NCBI GenBank assembly: GCA_947372865.1
Contig: CANBVJ010000012.1
Coordinates: forward strand, 1-64,000
DNA length: 64,000 nt
Source of the DNA: Comamonadaceae bacterium
GTDB lineage: Bacteria > Pseudomonadota > Gammaproteobacteria > Burkholderiales > Burkholderiaceae_C
Direction of reading: 5' to 3'
The translations under genes and the position numbers were made by a program. The notes beneath the pieces were generated by a model. That model saw only the letters and a program-made list of their open reading frames with translations, had not been told where the DNA came from and did not search any database. Of the stretch, positions 29,281-40,100 are shown one piece after another. The first letter of the stretch is position 1; the number at the start of each line of letters is the position of its first letter.

Positions 29281-29391
29281 GGTTCAAGAATTATGGGGGA
29301 TTCAAGTCGCAAATATCGAAAAAAATCAGAAAATTTGAAGAATTCGGTTGAGAGCGCGGCGAAGCGACTGCTCGCGCGCTAATATGAAACG

Positions 29392-30819
29392 ATGTCAGAC
29401 AATGCACACAGCCCGACCACCGCGAGCTTTATCTCCTACCACGCCGGCCTGGGGTCCAGGGTCGCCGTGGAGTTGGATCGTGGCGGGGTCAGTTATGCCC
29501 AACTCGACAGCGATATCGCTTTAGCCTGCCGCTACCTGGGGCAGCAAACGCTGCGCTACAAGGACCTGCTGGTAATCGGCCTAAGTGATCCTTATGCCCA
29601 CTTGGTCTTTGTTTTGGCTGCCGAGCTGCTCGGGCTGATGTCGTGTTCGATACAAATGAGCGAAGAGGTACTGCCGCTCGATGTGATGGCCAGGGCTCAA
29701 TTGGTGCTTACGCAACACAGCGTGCCGCCTGATGCGGGCGTGCACCATCAGCTACCACCGGACTGGCGCGCTTTGGCCAAGGACTATGCGTCTGTGCGTC
29801 TCGTAGCATTGCAAGATGCCGACCCGGTGCGCCTGGTGCGCTCGTCCGGTACGACCGGTACGCCCAAAAAGATCGTTATCCGCCGCGCCCAGCAGGCCCG
29901 GTGGCTGGCTTACCTGGCGTTTTCGGCCGGTTACGGCCCGCAGACGCGGTTTTACGTGGCAGCGGCTTTTCCGGTGAACACTTTTTACATGCGGGCGGTG
30001 CTGTGCCTGCGCATGGGGGGCTGTTTGTTGATGGGTGGCTTGTCACTGCTCAGCCGTGCCACGCACACTTGGATGTTGCCCACGACGCTGGAGCAGGTGA
30101 TGGACGAACTGCCGGCCAGCTTTGTCAAACCTGAGCGATTGGAGATCAGCACTGCAGGCGCGGCGCTGGCGAACGCCACACGACTGCGGGTATGTGGCGC
30201 CTTGGCCAGCAGTATCGTCAACACTTACGGCAGCAACGAGGTGGGCCCCGTGTGCACCATGACCGATGACGGACGCGGCGTGGTTGTGCCTGGCACGGAT
30301 GTACAGGTGGTCGACGACCAAGACCAAGTGCTGCCGCCGGGGACGCCTGGACAACTGCGCGCGCGCAACGCCATCATGGCCGAGGGCTACCTCGACCACC
30401 CTGATGCGACTGCCGAGCGCTTCAAGCACGGCTGGTTTTACCCCGGGGATGAAGCGCTGTTGCTGGCGCCGGGAGAGTTGCGACTGCTTGGGCGCAGGGA
30501 TGACATGCTCAATTTCGCCGGTTTCAAGCGCAGGCCGGAAGAGGTCGAGGCATTGCTTAAAACCGTGCCCGGCGTGCGCGATGCCGCTGCGCTGACGCAG
30601 CACAACCGAGATGGCGTGGTCAGCCTGTACCTGGGTTTGGTCTTGCACCCCGGCGTGACCCCCGACGCGGTGCTTCCGTCCTTGCGCTCGGTGCTCAAAC
30701 TGCCTGTCAAGGAGCTGGTGGTACGCCAGTTCAACGCGCTGCCTCGCACCAGCACCGGAAAACTGCGCCGCAACGCCCTGCTGCCTTTTTTTGCTGAAAC
30801 CCCAAAAAGCGAGGGCTGA
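29392..30819 (+). CDS. ANL-superfamily AMP-forming ligase 1
   Basis: A 475-residue stand-alone adenylate-forming enzyme. The ATP loop is 'VRSSGTTGTPKKIVIRR', the A5 region 'NTYGSNEVGPVCTM' has Asn-Glu where acyl-CoA synthetases usually have Thr-Glu, 'GWFYPGDEALLL' holds the ribose-binding Asp, and 'PRTSTGKLRRNALL' contains the catalytic Lys. It should activate a carboxylic or amino acid as the adenylate; acceptor and substrate are unknown. No carrier domain is fused. It is about 100 residues shorter than FadD. Its closest relatives in this window are the ligases at 54442 and 55898. A small gene follows after 1 bp. Confidence 0.8.
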   Translation: MSDNAHSPTTASFISYHAGLGSRVAVELDRGGVSYAQLDSDIALACRYLGQQTLRYKDLLVIGLSDPYAHLVFVLAAELLGLMSCSIQMSEEVLPLDVMARAQLVLTQHSVPPDAGVHHQLPPDWRALAKDYASVRLVALQDADPVRLVRSSGTTGTPKKIVIRRAQQARWLAYLAFSAGYGPQTRFYVAAAFPVNTFYMRAVLCLRMGGCLLMGGLSLLSRATHTWMLPTTLEQVMDELPASFVKPERLEISTAGAALANATRLRVCGALASSIVNTYGSNEVGPVCTMTDDGRGVVVPGTDVQVVDDQDQVLPPGTPGQLRARNAIMAEGYLDHPDATAERFKHGWFYPGDEALLLAPGELRLLGRRDDMLNFAGFKRRPEEVEALLKTVPGVRDAAALTQHNRDGVVSLYLGLVLHPGVTPDAVLPSLRSVLKLPVKELVVRQFNALPRTSTGKLRRNALLPFFAETPKSEG

Positions 30820-30820
30820 G

Positions 30821-31324
30821 ATGTCTTTGAGCCAATTGAACGCCGGTTACGACGTCCGCGAAGACCGCATTGTTTTGCGCGTCAACACCAAGACTGGCGA
30901 AGAGTACCGCCTTTTTTTGACCCGCAGAATCACCCTGCAGTTGGTGGCGTTCTCCCAGCAACAGCTGGTAGACCTGTTGGCCCGCGACCATGGCCCGCAA
31001 GCGGCGCGGGCGATTGCCGATTTTCGGCAAGACGCCGCGCAGCAGCAAACCGATTTCAACGTGGCGTTTAAAGTAGCCCAGCACTATCCCTTGGGCCTGG
31101 ACCCCAAGCTCGTTGTGTCATTCCAAGGCCTATTGGCGCCTCGCTTGCAACTCAAACTCGGTCTCAAAGAGGGAACGGTGCTGACGCTGCCCTTGGACGA
31201 AGCAACGCTGCGCTCCCTGTGCTTGCTGCTTGAGCGTACCGTGGGCTTGACGCAGTGGCAGAGCGCGCCAGAAGTGCCTGCCCCGCCCACTCCTTCGAGC
31301 GCGCCACGCGCGCCCATGCACTAA
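30821..31324 (+). CDS. Conserved-looking protein of unknown function, coupled to ANL ligase 1
   Basis: A 167-residue soluble protein I do not recognise. It begins MSLSQLNAGYDVREDRIVLRVNTKTGEEYRLFLTRRITLQLV, one base after the ligase stop (TGAGATG), so it is almost certainly co-translated; the ORF track's ten extra residues overlap the ligase. A beta-rich N-terminus ('RIVLRVNTKTGEEYRLFLTRR') is followed by a helical middle ('QAARAIADFRQDAAQQQTDFNVAF'), a second strand-rich part and a Pro-rich tail. It has no signal peptide, membrane segment or phosphopantetheine-attachment motif, so it is not a carrier protein. A role as partner of the ligase is a guess from position. Confidence 0.65.
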   Translation: MSLSQLNAGYDVREDRIVLRVNTKTGEEYRLFLTRRITLQLVAFSQQQLVDLLARDHGPQAARAIADFRQDAAQQQTDFNVAFKVAQHYPLGLDPKLVVSFQGLLAPRLQLKLGLKEGTVLTLPLDEATLRSLCLLLERTVGLTQWQSAPEVPAPPTPSSAPRAPMH

Positions 31325-31347
31325 ACACGGCGTGCATACCGTTCGTC

Positions 31348-32118
31348 TTAGGGTGCAGCCTCTGGCGCCGACGTGCTGCTGGCCAACGCTTTGGGCAGCA
31401 GCAGTGGAACTACCGCCATCACGCTGTCGCGGTAAATTTCAAAAGGACGTTTGTCCGCGCGCGGGTTGATGGATACGGCCTCAGGCACTTCTGCCTGTCC
31501 GGCCAACAGTTCGGCCAGCAAGCTGGACTTGATGGCGTAGTTCACATTTTGCGGCACGTCCATTTTCTGGTCTTTGAGCGGCACCGCCGCCAGCTTGGAA
31601 AGCACGACCCCCACCACTGCGCCATCGGCCGCCAGCAAGGGTCCGCCGGAATTTCCCCGCTGTATTTCTGCGCTGAACTGAAAGTGCCTGGAACTACCGC
31701 GCAGCCCGGCGCTGCTATTGATAATGCCGGCGGTGAACTTGGGGCTGAGGCCCTGTATGTCGATTTGCGGGTAGCCAATCGCATACACCTCCAGGCCCAC
31801 CGGGATGTTGTCGGTGCGTCCCAAACGCAGAAAGGGTACGGGCGACTTCGCTACCCGCAGCAAAGCCAGGTCGTTCGCCGTATCGGTCTTGATTACCTGG
31901 GCTGCCACCAGGCGCCCACCGTACAGGACCATGGCTTTTTCATGCCCCTGCACCACGTGCGCGGCGGTCACCAGCAAACCGTCGCTGCTGACAAAAAAGC
32001 CGCTTCCAGACCCTTCAAACTTGGTTTGGCCCCACAGTAAAGCAGGGCACAAGCACATCAGCCCCAGCCCCAGCGCCAGTTGCCAGCGTTGGCCCCAGCG
32101 CGGCGCTTGCGCAGTCAT
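31348..32118 (-). CDS. Trypsin-like (S1C/DegP-type) periplasmic serine protease without PDZ domain
   Basis: A 256-residue protease starting MTAQAPRWGQ, with a signal-like hydrophobic stretch ('LALGLGLMCLCPALLWG'). The chymotrypsin-fold triad is intact: His54 in 'VTAAHVVQG', Asp83 in 'ANDLALLRV' and Ser157 in 'QRGNSGGPLL'. It ends soon after the protease domain, lacking the PDZ domains of DegP/DegS. Its ATG overlaps the stop of the TPR-glycosyltransferase gene (ATGA), so the two are translated together. It may process or shed an exported surface protein (inference). Confidence 0.82.
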   Translation of the reverse strand: MTAQAPRWGQRWQLALGLGLMCLCPALLWGQTKFEGSGSGFFVSSDGLLVTAAHVVQGHEKAMVLYGGRLVAAQVIKTDTANDLALLRVAKSPVPFLRLGRTDNIPVGLEVYAIGYPQIDIQGLSPKFTAGIINSSAGLRGSSRHFQFSAEIQRGNSGGPLLAADGAVVGVVLSKLAAVPLKDQKMDVPQNVNYAIKSSLLAELLAGQAEVPEAVSINPRADKRPFEIYRDSVMAVVPLLLPKALASSTSAPEAAP

Positions 32119-34070
32119 GCTCCAACGGCGCTGCCCTGGCCGAGTTGCTTCAAGTCGTCGGCGAGTTCGTCCAGCACGGTGTCCCAATCGTGCGGCCTAT
32201 GCTGACGGTACAGGCGCATGGAAGGGTACCAGGGCGTGTCCTTGCGCTCGAGCATCCAGCGCCAGTCGGGCGCATAGGGTGTCAGCATCCACACCGGGCA
32301 GCCCAAGGCGCCCGCCAGGTGCGCTACCGAGGTGTCGACCGACACCACCAGGTCGAGGTTGGAAATCAGACCCGCAGTGTCGGCAAAATTGTCCAGTTCT
32401 TGGCTGAAATCGCGCACTTGGGTCTGCGAACTCAGGTAGACCTGGTCCTCCGGGCGCACTTCTTTCATCAAGGACACGGCGGTAAACGGCGTGCTGCCCA
32501 GCGCCTCCATTAAATCCTTCAGGGCCAGCGAGCGGTTGCGGTCGTTGGCGTGCTTGGGGTTGCCCGACCACACCAGGCCTATGCGCAGGCCGGAGGCGTC
32601 TTTCAGGAGCTCGCCGAAATACGCCTTGCGCTCAGGCCTTGCGCTCAGGTAGGCCTGTGGGCCTGGAATGCTGGCCATGGTCGTGCCTAACAAGGTGGGA
32701 ATCGAGAGCAGAGGGCAATACAGGTCAAATTCCGGAAACTTGCGGGTGCCGCGCTCTATCCACACCACACCGGGTGCGTAGTCCTTGGCAATTTCCAGCA
32801 GTGGCTCGGGGAACTCCGCCAACACCTGGGCACCCTGGGCTTGCAGCATAGGCAAATAGCGCATGAACTGGATGTGGTCCCCCATGCCTTGCTCGGAATG
32901 GACAAACAGTCTCTTGCCTTGGATCGACTCGCCCTTTTTCCACTGCGGCTTGCCGAGTTTGCGTGGGCGCAACTCTTTGACCCCGCCACGCCAACGCCAC
33001 TCGTAGGCTTCAAACCCCTCTTCAATCCGCCCCAGCAGCAGCAAGGACAGCGACCGGTTCCACTGCGCGTCCGGGAAACTGTCTTTTTGCGAGATCGCCT
33101 TCTCCAAGCCGGCCAGAGATTCTTCCACGCGGTTGAGTCGCCGCAAGGTGATAGCGTAGTTGTTCCAGGCCTCGGGGTAGATGTCCTGTCGGTCCAAGGC
33201 CAGACGGTAATTCGCCAAGGCCTCGTCATAACGGTTGGCCTTGCTATAAAAGTTGCCCAGGTTGTTGTAAACAGCCGCCTGATCGGGAAACATTTCCTTG
33301 AGCTTGGTGAACTGCGCTTCTGCCGTGTCGTACTGGTCCGTCGCCAAATAGGCGTTGCCCAGGTTGGTCATCACGTCCAGCCGGTCCGGCGCGTCGCGCA
33401 GCACCTCGGCGTAGTGGCTAATGGCCTCTTTGTGGCGTCCGAGCTTCATCAGCACATGGCCTAGTGACATGCGGGCGGCCCATATCGTGGGGTCCAGGTC
33501 CAAAGCGCGGTACAAAACGGGCAAGGCGCGTTTGTCTAGCTTGAGCTGTGCAAAGAGCGTACCAAGCGTGTGCAAGTAGGGAGCAAAGTCAGGCCGCAAC
33601 GCCAGCGCACGCCCTATGCTTTTGACGGCCGCGTCGAGTTGCTTCGCCGCACCCAGTGCCTGACCTTTGTAATAGTGCAAGTCTGGGTCTTTGTCCAAGG
33701 CAGGCTCGGCCTTGGCAAACTCTTCTACTGCTGCCTCGGGTTTTGATTGGCGCAACAGTGCCAGGCCCAGCAGCTTGTGGGCCGGCGCCTGGTCTGGCTG
33801 CTGAGTGATGCATTTACGCAACAGCTCCTCGGCCAGTGAGTTCTCGCCGGACTGCAGCTTTACCAAGCCGTACTGCAGCAGCAGCTTGGGGTGGTCGGGG
33901 TGGCTTTTGAGCAGTCGCTGAAACAGCGCATTGGCCGAATCAAAGTCCTTGGCTTGGGCAAACTTGGCGCCGCGGACCAAAGCCTCCTCCAGCGTCTCCC
34001 CCACGTGTGTGGTGGTGGGCGCTTTCACAGCGGGCTTCGGTTTGTTGGGTTTTACTTGAATTTTGGTCAT
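32115..34070 (-). CDS. TPR-repeat protein with C-terminal GT9/GT41-like glycosyltransferase domain
   Basis: A 651-residue cytoplasmic protein. Residues about 30-340 form a run of tetratricopeptide repeats with the A..LG....a...Y..AL pattern ('AAVYNNLGNFYSKANRYDEALANYRLAL'). Residues about 385-640 form a glycosyltransferase fold: 'HSEQGMGDHIQFMRYLPML', 'GLRIGLVWSGNPKHANDRNRSL' and 'LDLVVSVDTSVAHLAGALGCPVWMLT', the last being the nucleotide-sugar pocket seen in GT9 and TPR-type enzymes. Such fusions commonly glycosylate exported proteins in the cytoplasm. It diverges from the giant adhesin, 116 bp away, making the adhesin its likely target (inference). Confidence 0.82.
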   Translation of the reverse strand: MTKIQVKPNKPKPAVKAPTTTHVGETLEEALVRGAKFAQAKDFDSANALFQRLLKSHPDHPKLLLQYGLVKLQSGENSLAEELLRKCITQQPDQAPAHKLLGLALLRQSKPEAAVEEFAKAEPALDKDPDLHYYKGQALGAAKQLDAAVKSIGRALALRPDFAPYLHTLGTLFAQLKLDKRALPVLYRALDLDPTIWAARMSLGHVLMKLGRHKEAISHYAEVLRDAPDRLDVMTNLGNAYLATDQYDTAEAQFTKLKEMFPDQAAVYNNLGNFYSKANRYDEALANYRLALDRQDIYPEAWNNYAITLRRLNRVEESLAGLEKAISQKDSFPDAQWNRSLSLLLLGRIEEGFEAYEWRWRGGVKELRPRKLGKPQWKKGESIQGKRLFVHSEQGMGDHIQFMRYLPMLQAQGAQVLAEFPEPLLEIAKDYAPGVVWIERGTRKFPEFDLYCPLLSIPTLLGTTMASIPGPQAYLSARPERKAYFGELLKDASGLRIGLVWSGNPKHANDRNRSLALKDLMEALGSTPFTAVSLMKEVRPEDQVYLSSQTQVRDFSQELDNFADTAGLISNLDLVVSVDTSVAHLAGALGCPVWMLTPYAPDWRWMLERKDTPWYPSMRLYRQHRPHDWDTVLDELADDLKQLGQGSAVGA

Positions 34071-34186
34071 GGGTAATCGGTATTCACCAAAATTGTAAAT
34101 GCGACATGACTAACATGATTTCATCGTTTCAACTTTGAATTGTGGTAAAAACGCAGGTAGAGCTAATTTAACCCAGGAATCACCAC

Positions 34187-37100
34187 ATGAGCAACCTCGC
34201 CCCAGGATCGAACGAATCCATGCAAGACCAAGACGCAGCCCTGACCAAGAAGCAAAAGAAGAATCTCTCAGGGGCTAAAGGCTCGGCAGCTGCCCAGACG
34301 GGCGTGGTTGCGCCGGAGTCGGCGCTTGCAGTCAAAAAGCTACGCCGTAAATTGGTGGCTGACGATAGTGTTCTCGGGGCTGCAGGCGATGACCTGGGCA
34401 GCAGTGGTGCCGTGGTTAGTGATGTAGACGCGAGTGCACTCAACGATGGTGGAACCTGGCAGTTGGCGCAAGCGGAAACTGGTGCGGTGCTGCCCGGTGT
34501 TGGCGGAGCGGCTGGTGGCGCTGGTGGTGCCGCAGCAGCAGGTTCTGGTGGTGCAGCTGCTGCGGCCGCAGGCTCTGGTGGTGCGGCGGCAGCGGGTGCT
34601 GGTGCCGCCGGCGCAGGCGCTGCAATGGGCGCAGGTGCTGCTGCAGCGGGCGCAGGCCTTGGCCTCGGTGGTGTTGCCGCGGCAGCGGCGGGTGGATTGG
34701 CGCTGGCAGGCGGTGGCGGCGGTTCGTCGGCACCGGCCCCCACGCCTCCTGGTGCGCCCTCCATCAGCACCGTAGCTGCTAACGACGTCGTCAACGGCGC
34801 AGAAAACACTGCGGGCGTGACTATTAGCGGCCAAGCTGCAGCAAACTCCACCGTGCGCGTATACGATGGTGTGACGCTAATTGGTACAACCACTGCTGAC
34901 GGCAGTGGCAACTACAGCCTAACTGGCGTGCACTTTGCAACCTCGACAGGCGCCAGCCATAGCCTGACTGCTACTGCCACAAACAGCGTAGGCACTGGCG
35001 CAGCCAGTACTGCGCACACCGTGCAGGTTGACACAGAGTTGCAGGTGCCCACGGCTGCCATTGCGCACACCGTGCTTAATGACACAGGTAGCTCTTCAAG
35101 CGACAGTATCACCGCCAACACCGCGCCGGTCATCAATGGCACTGCAGAAGCTGGCGCGCGCGTGACCGTTGTGGTTGGTGGGGTAAACGGGCAAACCCTG
35201 ACGACTACAGCAGACGGATCGGGTAACTTCAGTGTTACGCCTGTGTCATTGGCCAATGGCACGTATACCGTGGCGATCACTACGAGTGATGCGGCTGGAA
35301 ACACCAACACTGCCTTTGGAACGCCTTTCACCATCGGTTCAGCGCTGAGTGCGCCCACCATCAGTACCGTGGCTGGTAACGACATCGTTAATGGCGCAGA
35401 AAACACCGCAGGCGTGACCATCAGCGGCGTGGCTGATGCAAACTCCACCGTGAAGGTGTACGACGGTGCAACGCTCATCGGCACAACCACTGCGGACAGC
35501 CATGGCAGTTACAGCATCACAGGTGTTCAATTTGCAACATCGGCAGGCGCCAGCCATAGCCTGACTGCGACTTCCACCAACAACGTAGGTACCAGCGCCG
35601 CCAGTGCCGCGCACACCGTGCAGGTTGACACCGTGGCGCCAGGCGCGCCCGCTGCGGCCATTGCGCACACCGCGCTCAACGACACGGGCAGCTCTTCGAG
35701 CGACAGCATCACCTCCAACGCCACGCCAGTCATCACCGGTACTGCCGATGCTGGTACGCAAGTCACAGTGGTGGTGGGTGGGCAAACCCTCACGACTACT
35801 GCAGACGGCTCGGGCAACTTCAGTGTGACCCCCGCAGCATTAGCCAACGGCACCTACACCGTGGCGATCACGACGACCGACGCGGCTGGCAACAGCAGCT
35901 CTGGCACTGGAACCCCTTTCACCATTGGTACAGCGCTGAATGTCCCCACAATCAGCACCGTAGCCGGCAACGACGTCGTTAGCGCCGCAGAAAACACCGC
36001 AGGCGTGACCATCAGCGGCGTGGCGGCTGCAAACTCTACCGTGCGTGTATACGACGGTGCAACGCTCATCGGCACAACCACTGCAGACGGCAGCGGTAAC
36101 TACAGCATCACAGGCGTGCAATTTGCACTCTCGGCAGGCGCCAGCCATAGCCTGACTGCGACTTCCACCAACAACGTAGGCACCAGCGCCGCCAGTGCCG
36201 CGCACACCGTGCAGGTTGACACCGTGGCGCCAGGCGCGCCCGCTGCGGCCATCGCGCACACCGCGCCCAATGACACCGGTAATTCGTCAAGCGACAGCAT
36301 CACAGCCAACACCACGCCAGTCATCACTGGCACTGCCGATGCTGGAACGCAAGTTACTGTTGTGGTTGGTGGTCAAACCCTGACGACCACGACGGACGGC
36401 ACGGGCCACTTCAGCGTGACACCTGCGACACTGGCCATTGGTACATACACCGTGGCGATCACGACGACAGACGCGGCCGGCAACAGCAGCTCTGGCACTG
36501 GAACCCCTTTCACCATCGGTGCGGCGCTGAGCGCTCCCACCATTGGCACCGTAGCTGGTAACGACATCGTTAATGGCGCGGAAAACACCGCAGGCGTGAC
36601 CATCAGCGGCATGGCGGCTGCAAACTCTACCGTGCGTGTATACGACGGTGCAACGCTCATCGGCACAACCACTGCAGACGGCAGCGGTAACTACAGCATC
36701 ACGGACGTGCACTTTGCACTCTCGGCAGGCGCCAGCCATAGCCTGACAGCTACTGCCACCAACAACGTAGGCACCAGCGCTGCCAGCGCAGCGCACGCGG
36801 TGCAAGTTGACACCTTAGCACCAGTTGTGCCCGCTGCGGCCATCGCGCATACCGCGCTTAATGACACGGGTGACTCGTCAAGCGACGACCTCACTTCCAA
36901 CACGGCTCCCGTCATCACCGGAACAGCCGAAATCGGTGCGCAAGTCACCGTTGTGGTTGGTGGACAAACCCTCACGACCACTGCAAACGGCTCGGGTCAC
37001 TTCAGCGTGACGCCTGCACCGTTGGCCAGCGGCACCTATACCGTGGCGATCACTACGACTGATGCGGCAGGCAACAGCAGCTCTGCCGCTGGGGCACCGT

Positions 37101-40100
37101 TCGAAGTTGATCACATCGCGCCGGGCACACCTAGCGCTGCCATTGCGCACACCGTGCTCAACGACACGGGTACATCTGCAACTGACAGCGTCACCCTCAA
37201 CACCACGCCTGACATCACCGGCACCGCCGAAATCGGCGCGCACGTGAATGTTGTGGTGGGCGGGCAAACCCTCACCGCCATCGCTAATGGCTCGGGCATT
37301 TTCACTGTGACGCCATCAGAAATGGCGCCTGGCACCTACACTCCTGTGGTTACCGTGACCGACGCTGCTGGCAACTCCAGCGTCCCGTTCAACGGCACGC
37401 CTTTCACCGTGGAAGCGCTCCCTGCGCCTAGCACCGCGACTCCGCTGGCCACCAACAGCACCCTGGAGCACCCCACGGCAATTATCCATGGCCACGCGGA
37501 TGTTGACTCCTGCGCTGATGGCGGCGTGACCGTGATTTTTGAAGGTACGACCTATTCTCAAAGCGGCCTTGAGCTGATTGTTGACGACAACGGCAATTGG
37601 TACCTGGATGTGGGCGCGCAAGTGCTTGCCGAAGGCATTCAAGATGGCCACTATGACGTGACTGTCCGCGCAACCAACTTGGCTGGTGGAGAGACCACCA
37701 CCACGCTGACCGACGTGCTGTGGTTGGTCAATGGATGCCAGACCTTTAACGCAAACTCCTTGCCCGAAGACAACCATTGGAATATCACTGGTGAGTCCGG
37801 CATGGAAACCCTGGGCGTGGACTTTGGCGTTTACGTGACATCTTTGGGTGGCATCGAGGTGACCGACTTTGTGGTGTCGGATTTCAATCTCGACGCGCAA
37901 AACGTGACGCTGGCCGAATGTGGCATCGACGTGTCCCATGGCAACGCAACGTTCCACTCCAACAACATCACTCTTGACGGCAGCAGCATCTCCGTGTCGG
38001 ATACGGCAGTGCGCCACAGTGAATACAACCAAGTGCTGGACGCTGGCATTACCCTGGCAGCCAATGGTTCCATCGTGATGCTGGGCTATGGCGACACGGG
38101 TGGCGGCATTGCGCCGCAGACCCAGGCGTCCGGCAACGGCGGTCTGGTGACCTTGTCTGAAACAAACACTGGCTTTAATGGTCAGTACGGTGGCGCCGAT
38201 GTGTACGCTGCCGATGCCGGTATTTATTTGACGGCAAGCGACAGTATTTCGATCACAGTTGACGGCCACACCACAGCCGGTGTCACCCTATCGCAAAGCG
38301 ACCTGGGCCAAGGTGAAGACGCGAATGTGTACGTTAACAATGCGCACATTGACCTACTGGCTGGTGGCGGCATCTCCTTGCTGGAGACCTATACCGACGT
38401 GTATGAAAGCGGTACTTACACTCTGGTGGACAACGGAATCTCCCGCACTGCTACCGAATCGAGCACCATCTCTGGTGGTTCGGGACTGGACATCGAGCTC
38501 TTGCAAAACCACCTGAGCGCCTATGACCTGGTGGATGCATCTAACGCTAGCATTTCTTTGGGCGCAGACTGGATTGCCGCAGGCTCGGTCCTGCTTGAAC
38601 AGCAATCATTCCAGGGCTCGGGCGTGGACCTGTCAAATGCCCATGTCGACGTGTTTGGCAATGGTGTGAGCTTGATGGACAGCTTCGTGACGTCGTTCTC
38701 AGAGGCCGACTTGGGCAACTCTTACGAGTCGCACCACAGTTCTTACTGGGATTCGGGTAGCGTGCACATTTTGCAAAGTGCAGTCACCGCCTTCGACGGA
38801 TCAATTGATGCGCACGACGCTCAGATCTCTGTGGGCGCCAACTTTGTTGCGGTGGGTGAGGTTGGCGTTGAGCAATCAGATATGCACGCCTCCCAGGGGA
38901 TTGATTTGTCTGGCGCCCATGCCGTGGTTAATTCCGCGGGTCGGTTTGATATGGGTGCTGTAAGTTTTGAAGACGACTACGCTTACTCCCAAACTTTGGA
39001 CGGTTACCAGGGTGACTTCTACTCCAGCGCGACCGACGTGGTGTTTAGTGCATCAGACGTGTATGTCAATCAGTACGACATCCATGCTGACCACGGCGAC
39101 ATTAATGCCGCGGGTGCCACTGCTTCAAATGGTGCGGACTATGAAGGGTCATTTTTCGTTCCACAACAAGGCAGCGTGGAGGTTTACCAAGAAAGCATCA
39201 CCGCCCTTGACGGCAGTGTGACCATTGCCAACGCTGAAGCCAGTAAATACGCCCATGAAGAGTCGTATTGGTTTGGTGGGTCGAACGACTTTGGTGTGTT
39301 TAACTATTTCAGTGCTGGCTATACATCCGTGCAAGACCACACGGTGTACGACGCTTTCAGTTACCAAGACTATGACCGCACTGCCAGTAACATGTCGGCA
39401 GATGGATCCAATGTTGCTGTGGACCAGCATTACATTCGTGCTGCTAATGGCATTGTTGCCGATGGCGCGTCCGCTGGACTGGGTATTGATCACAACTACG
39501 ATTTCCCCGTGGTGTTTGGCGGTGACGTCTCGGTCAGCCAGACGTATTTCACGGCGCAGGGTCTTGACGGTGGTGGCATCAACCTGAACAACGCCCAAGT
39601 CTGGCTCTCAAGCCAAGACGACTTTGTGCTGTTGCACCATACCGCGACCGCCGATGTGAGCGTGTACGAGTACTACGTGGAAACCGTGGGTGGTTTGAAC
39701 TCAGGCCATCTGAACACCTCTTTGCACGAGTACACCCTGTCCTCCGACACGATCGACTTTGCCAGCGTGCATGTGGACCAGATCCTCATCCACGCCGCTG
39801 CAGGCGACATCAGCGCTGTAAATGCGGCGGTGGACATCAGTGTTGGTGGCTTGTATTCGGGTGACCTGTATATCTCGCAAGACTACATGACGGCGCAAAA
39901 CGGCAGCATCGATGTGCACGGCGCACATGTGGCTGTGTCTGCGGCAGGCGCCATCACCCTAGTCAACTCGGTCGTCTCGTTCTGGGAAAGCGCGCACGAT
40001 TCGTCTTCGACTTTTGGCGGATCGAGCACTTCGTTTAGCACACTCGATTACAGCGACTACAACACGAATGTAGGCTCGATTTACTTGGAGCAAATTGCGT

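Noticed and set aside
34134-34180. Promoter TTGAAT-N17-TAGAGC ahead of the adhesin
   Set aside because: Only 3 of 6 matches in the -10 box; a promoter must exist in the 116-bp gap but this pair is not convincing enough to list.
37316-38269. 317-residue and similar minus-strand ORFs under the adhesin
   Set aside because: Long antisense frames arise from the repetitive Gly/Thr/Asp codons of the adhesin; none has a recognisable domain or ribosome-binding site.
38476-38505. RTX nonapeptide (GGSGLDIEL)
   Set aside because: Only one isolated match; RTX function needs tandem arrays, which are absent.
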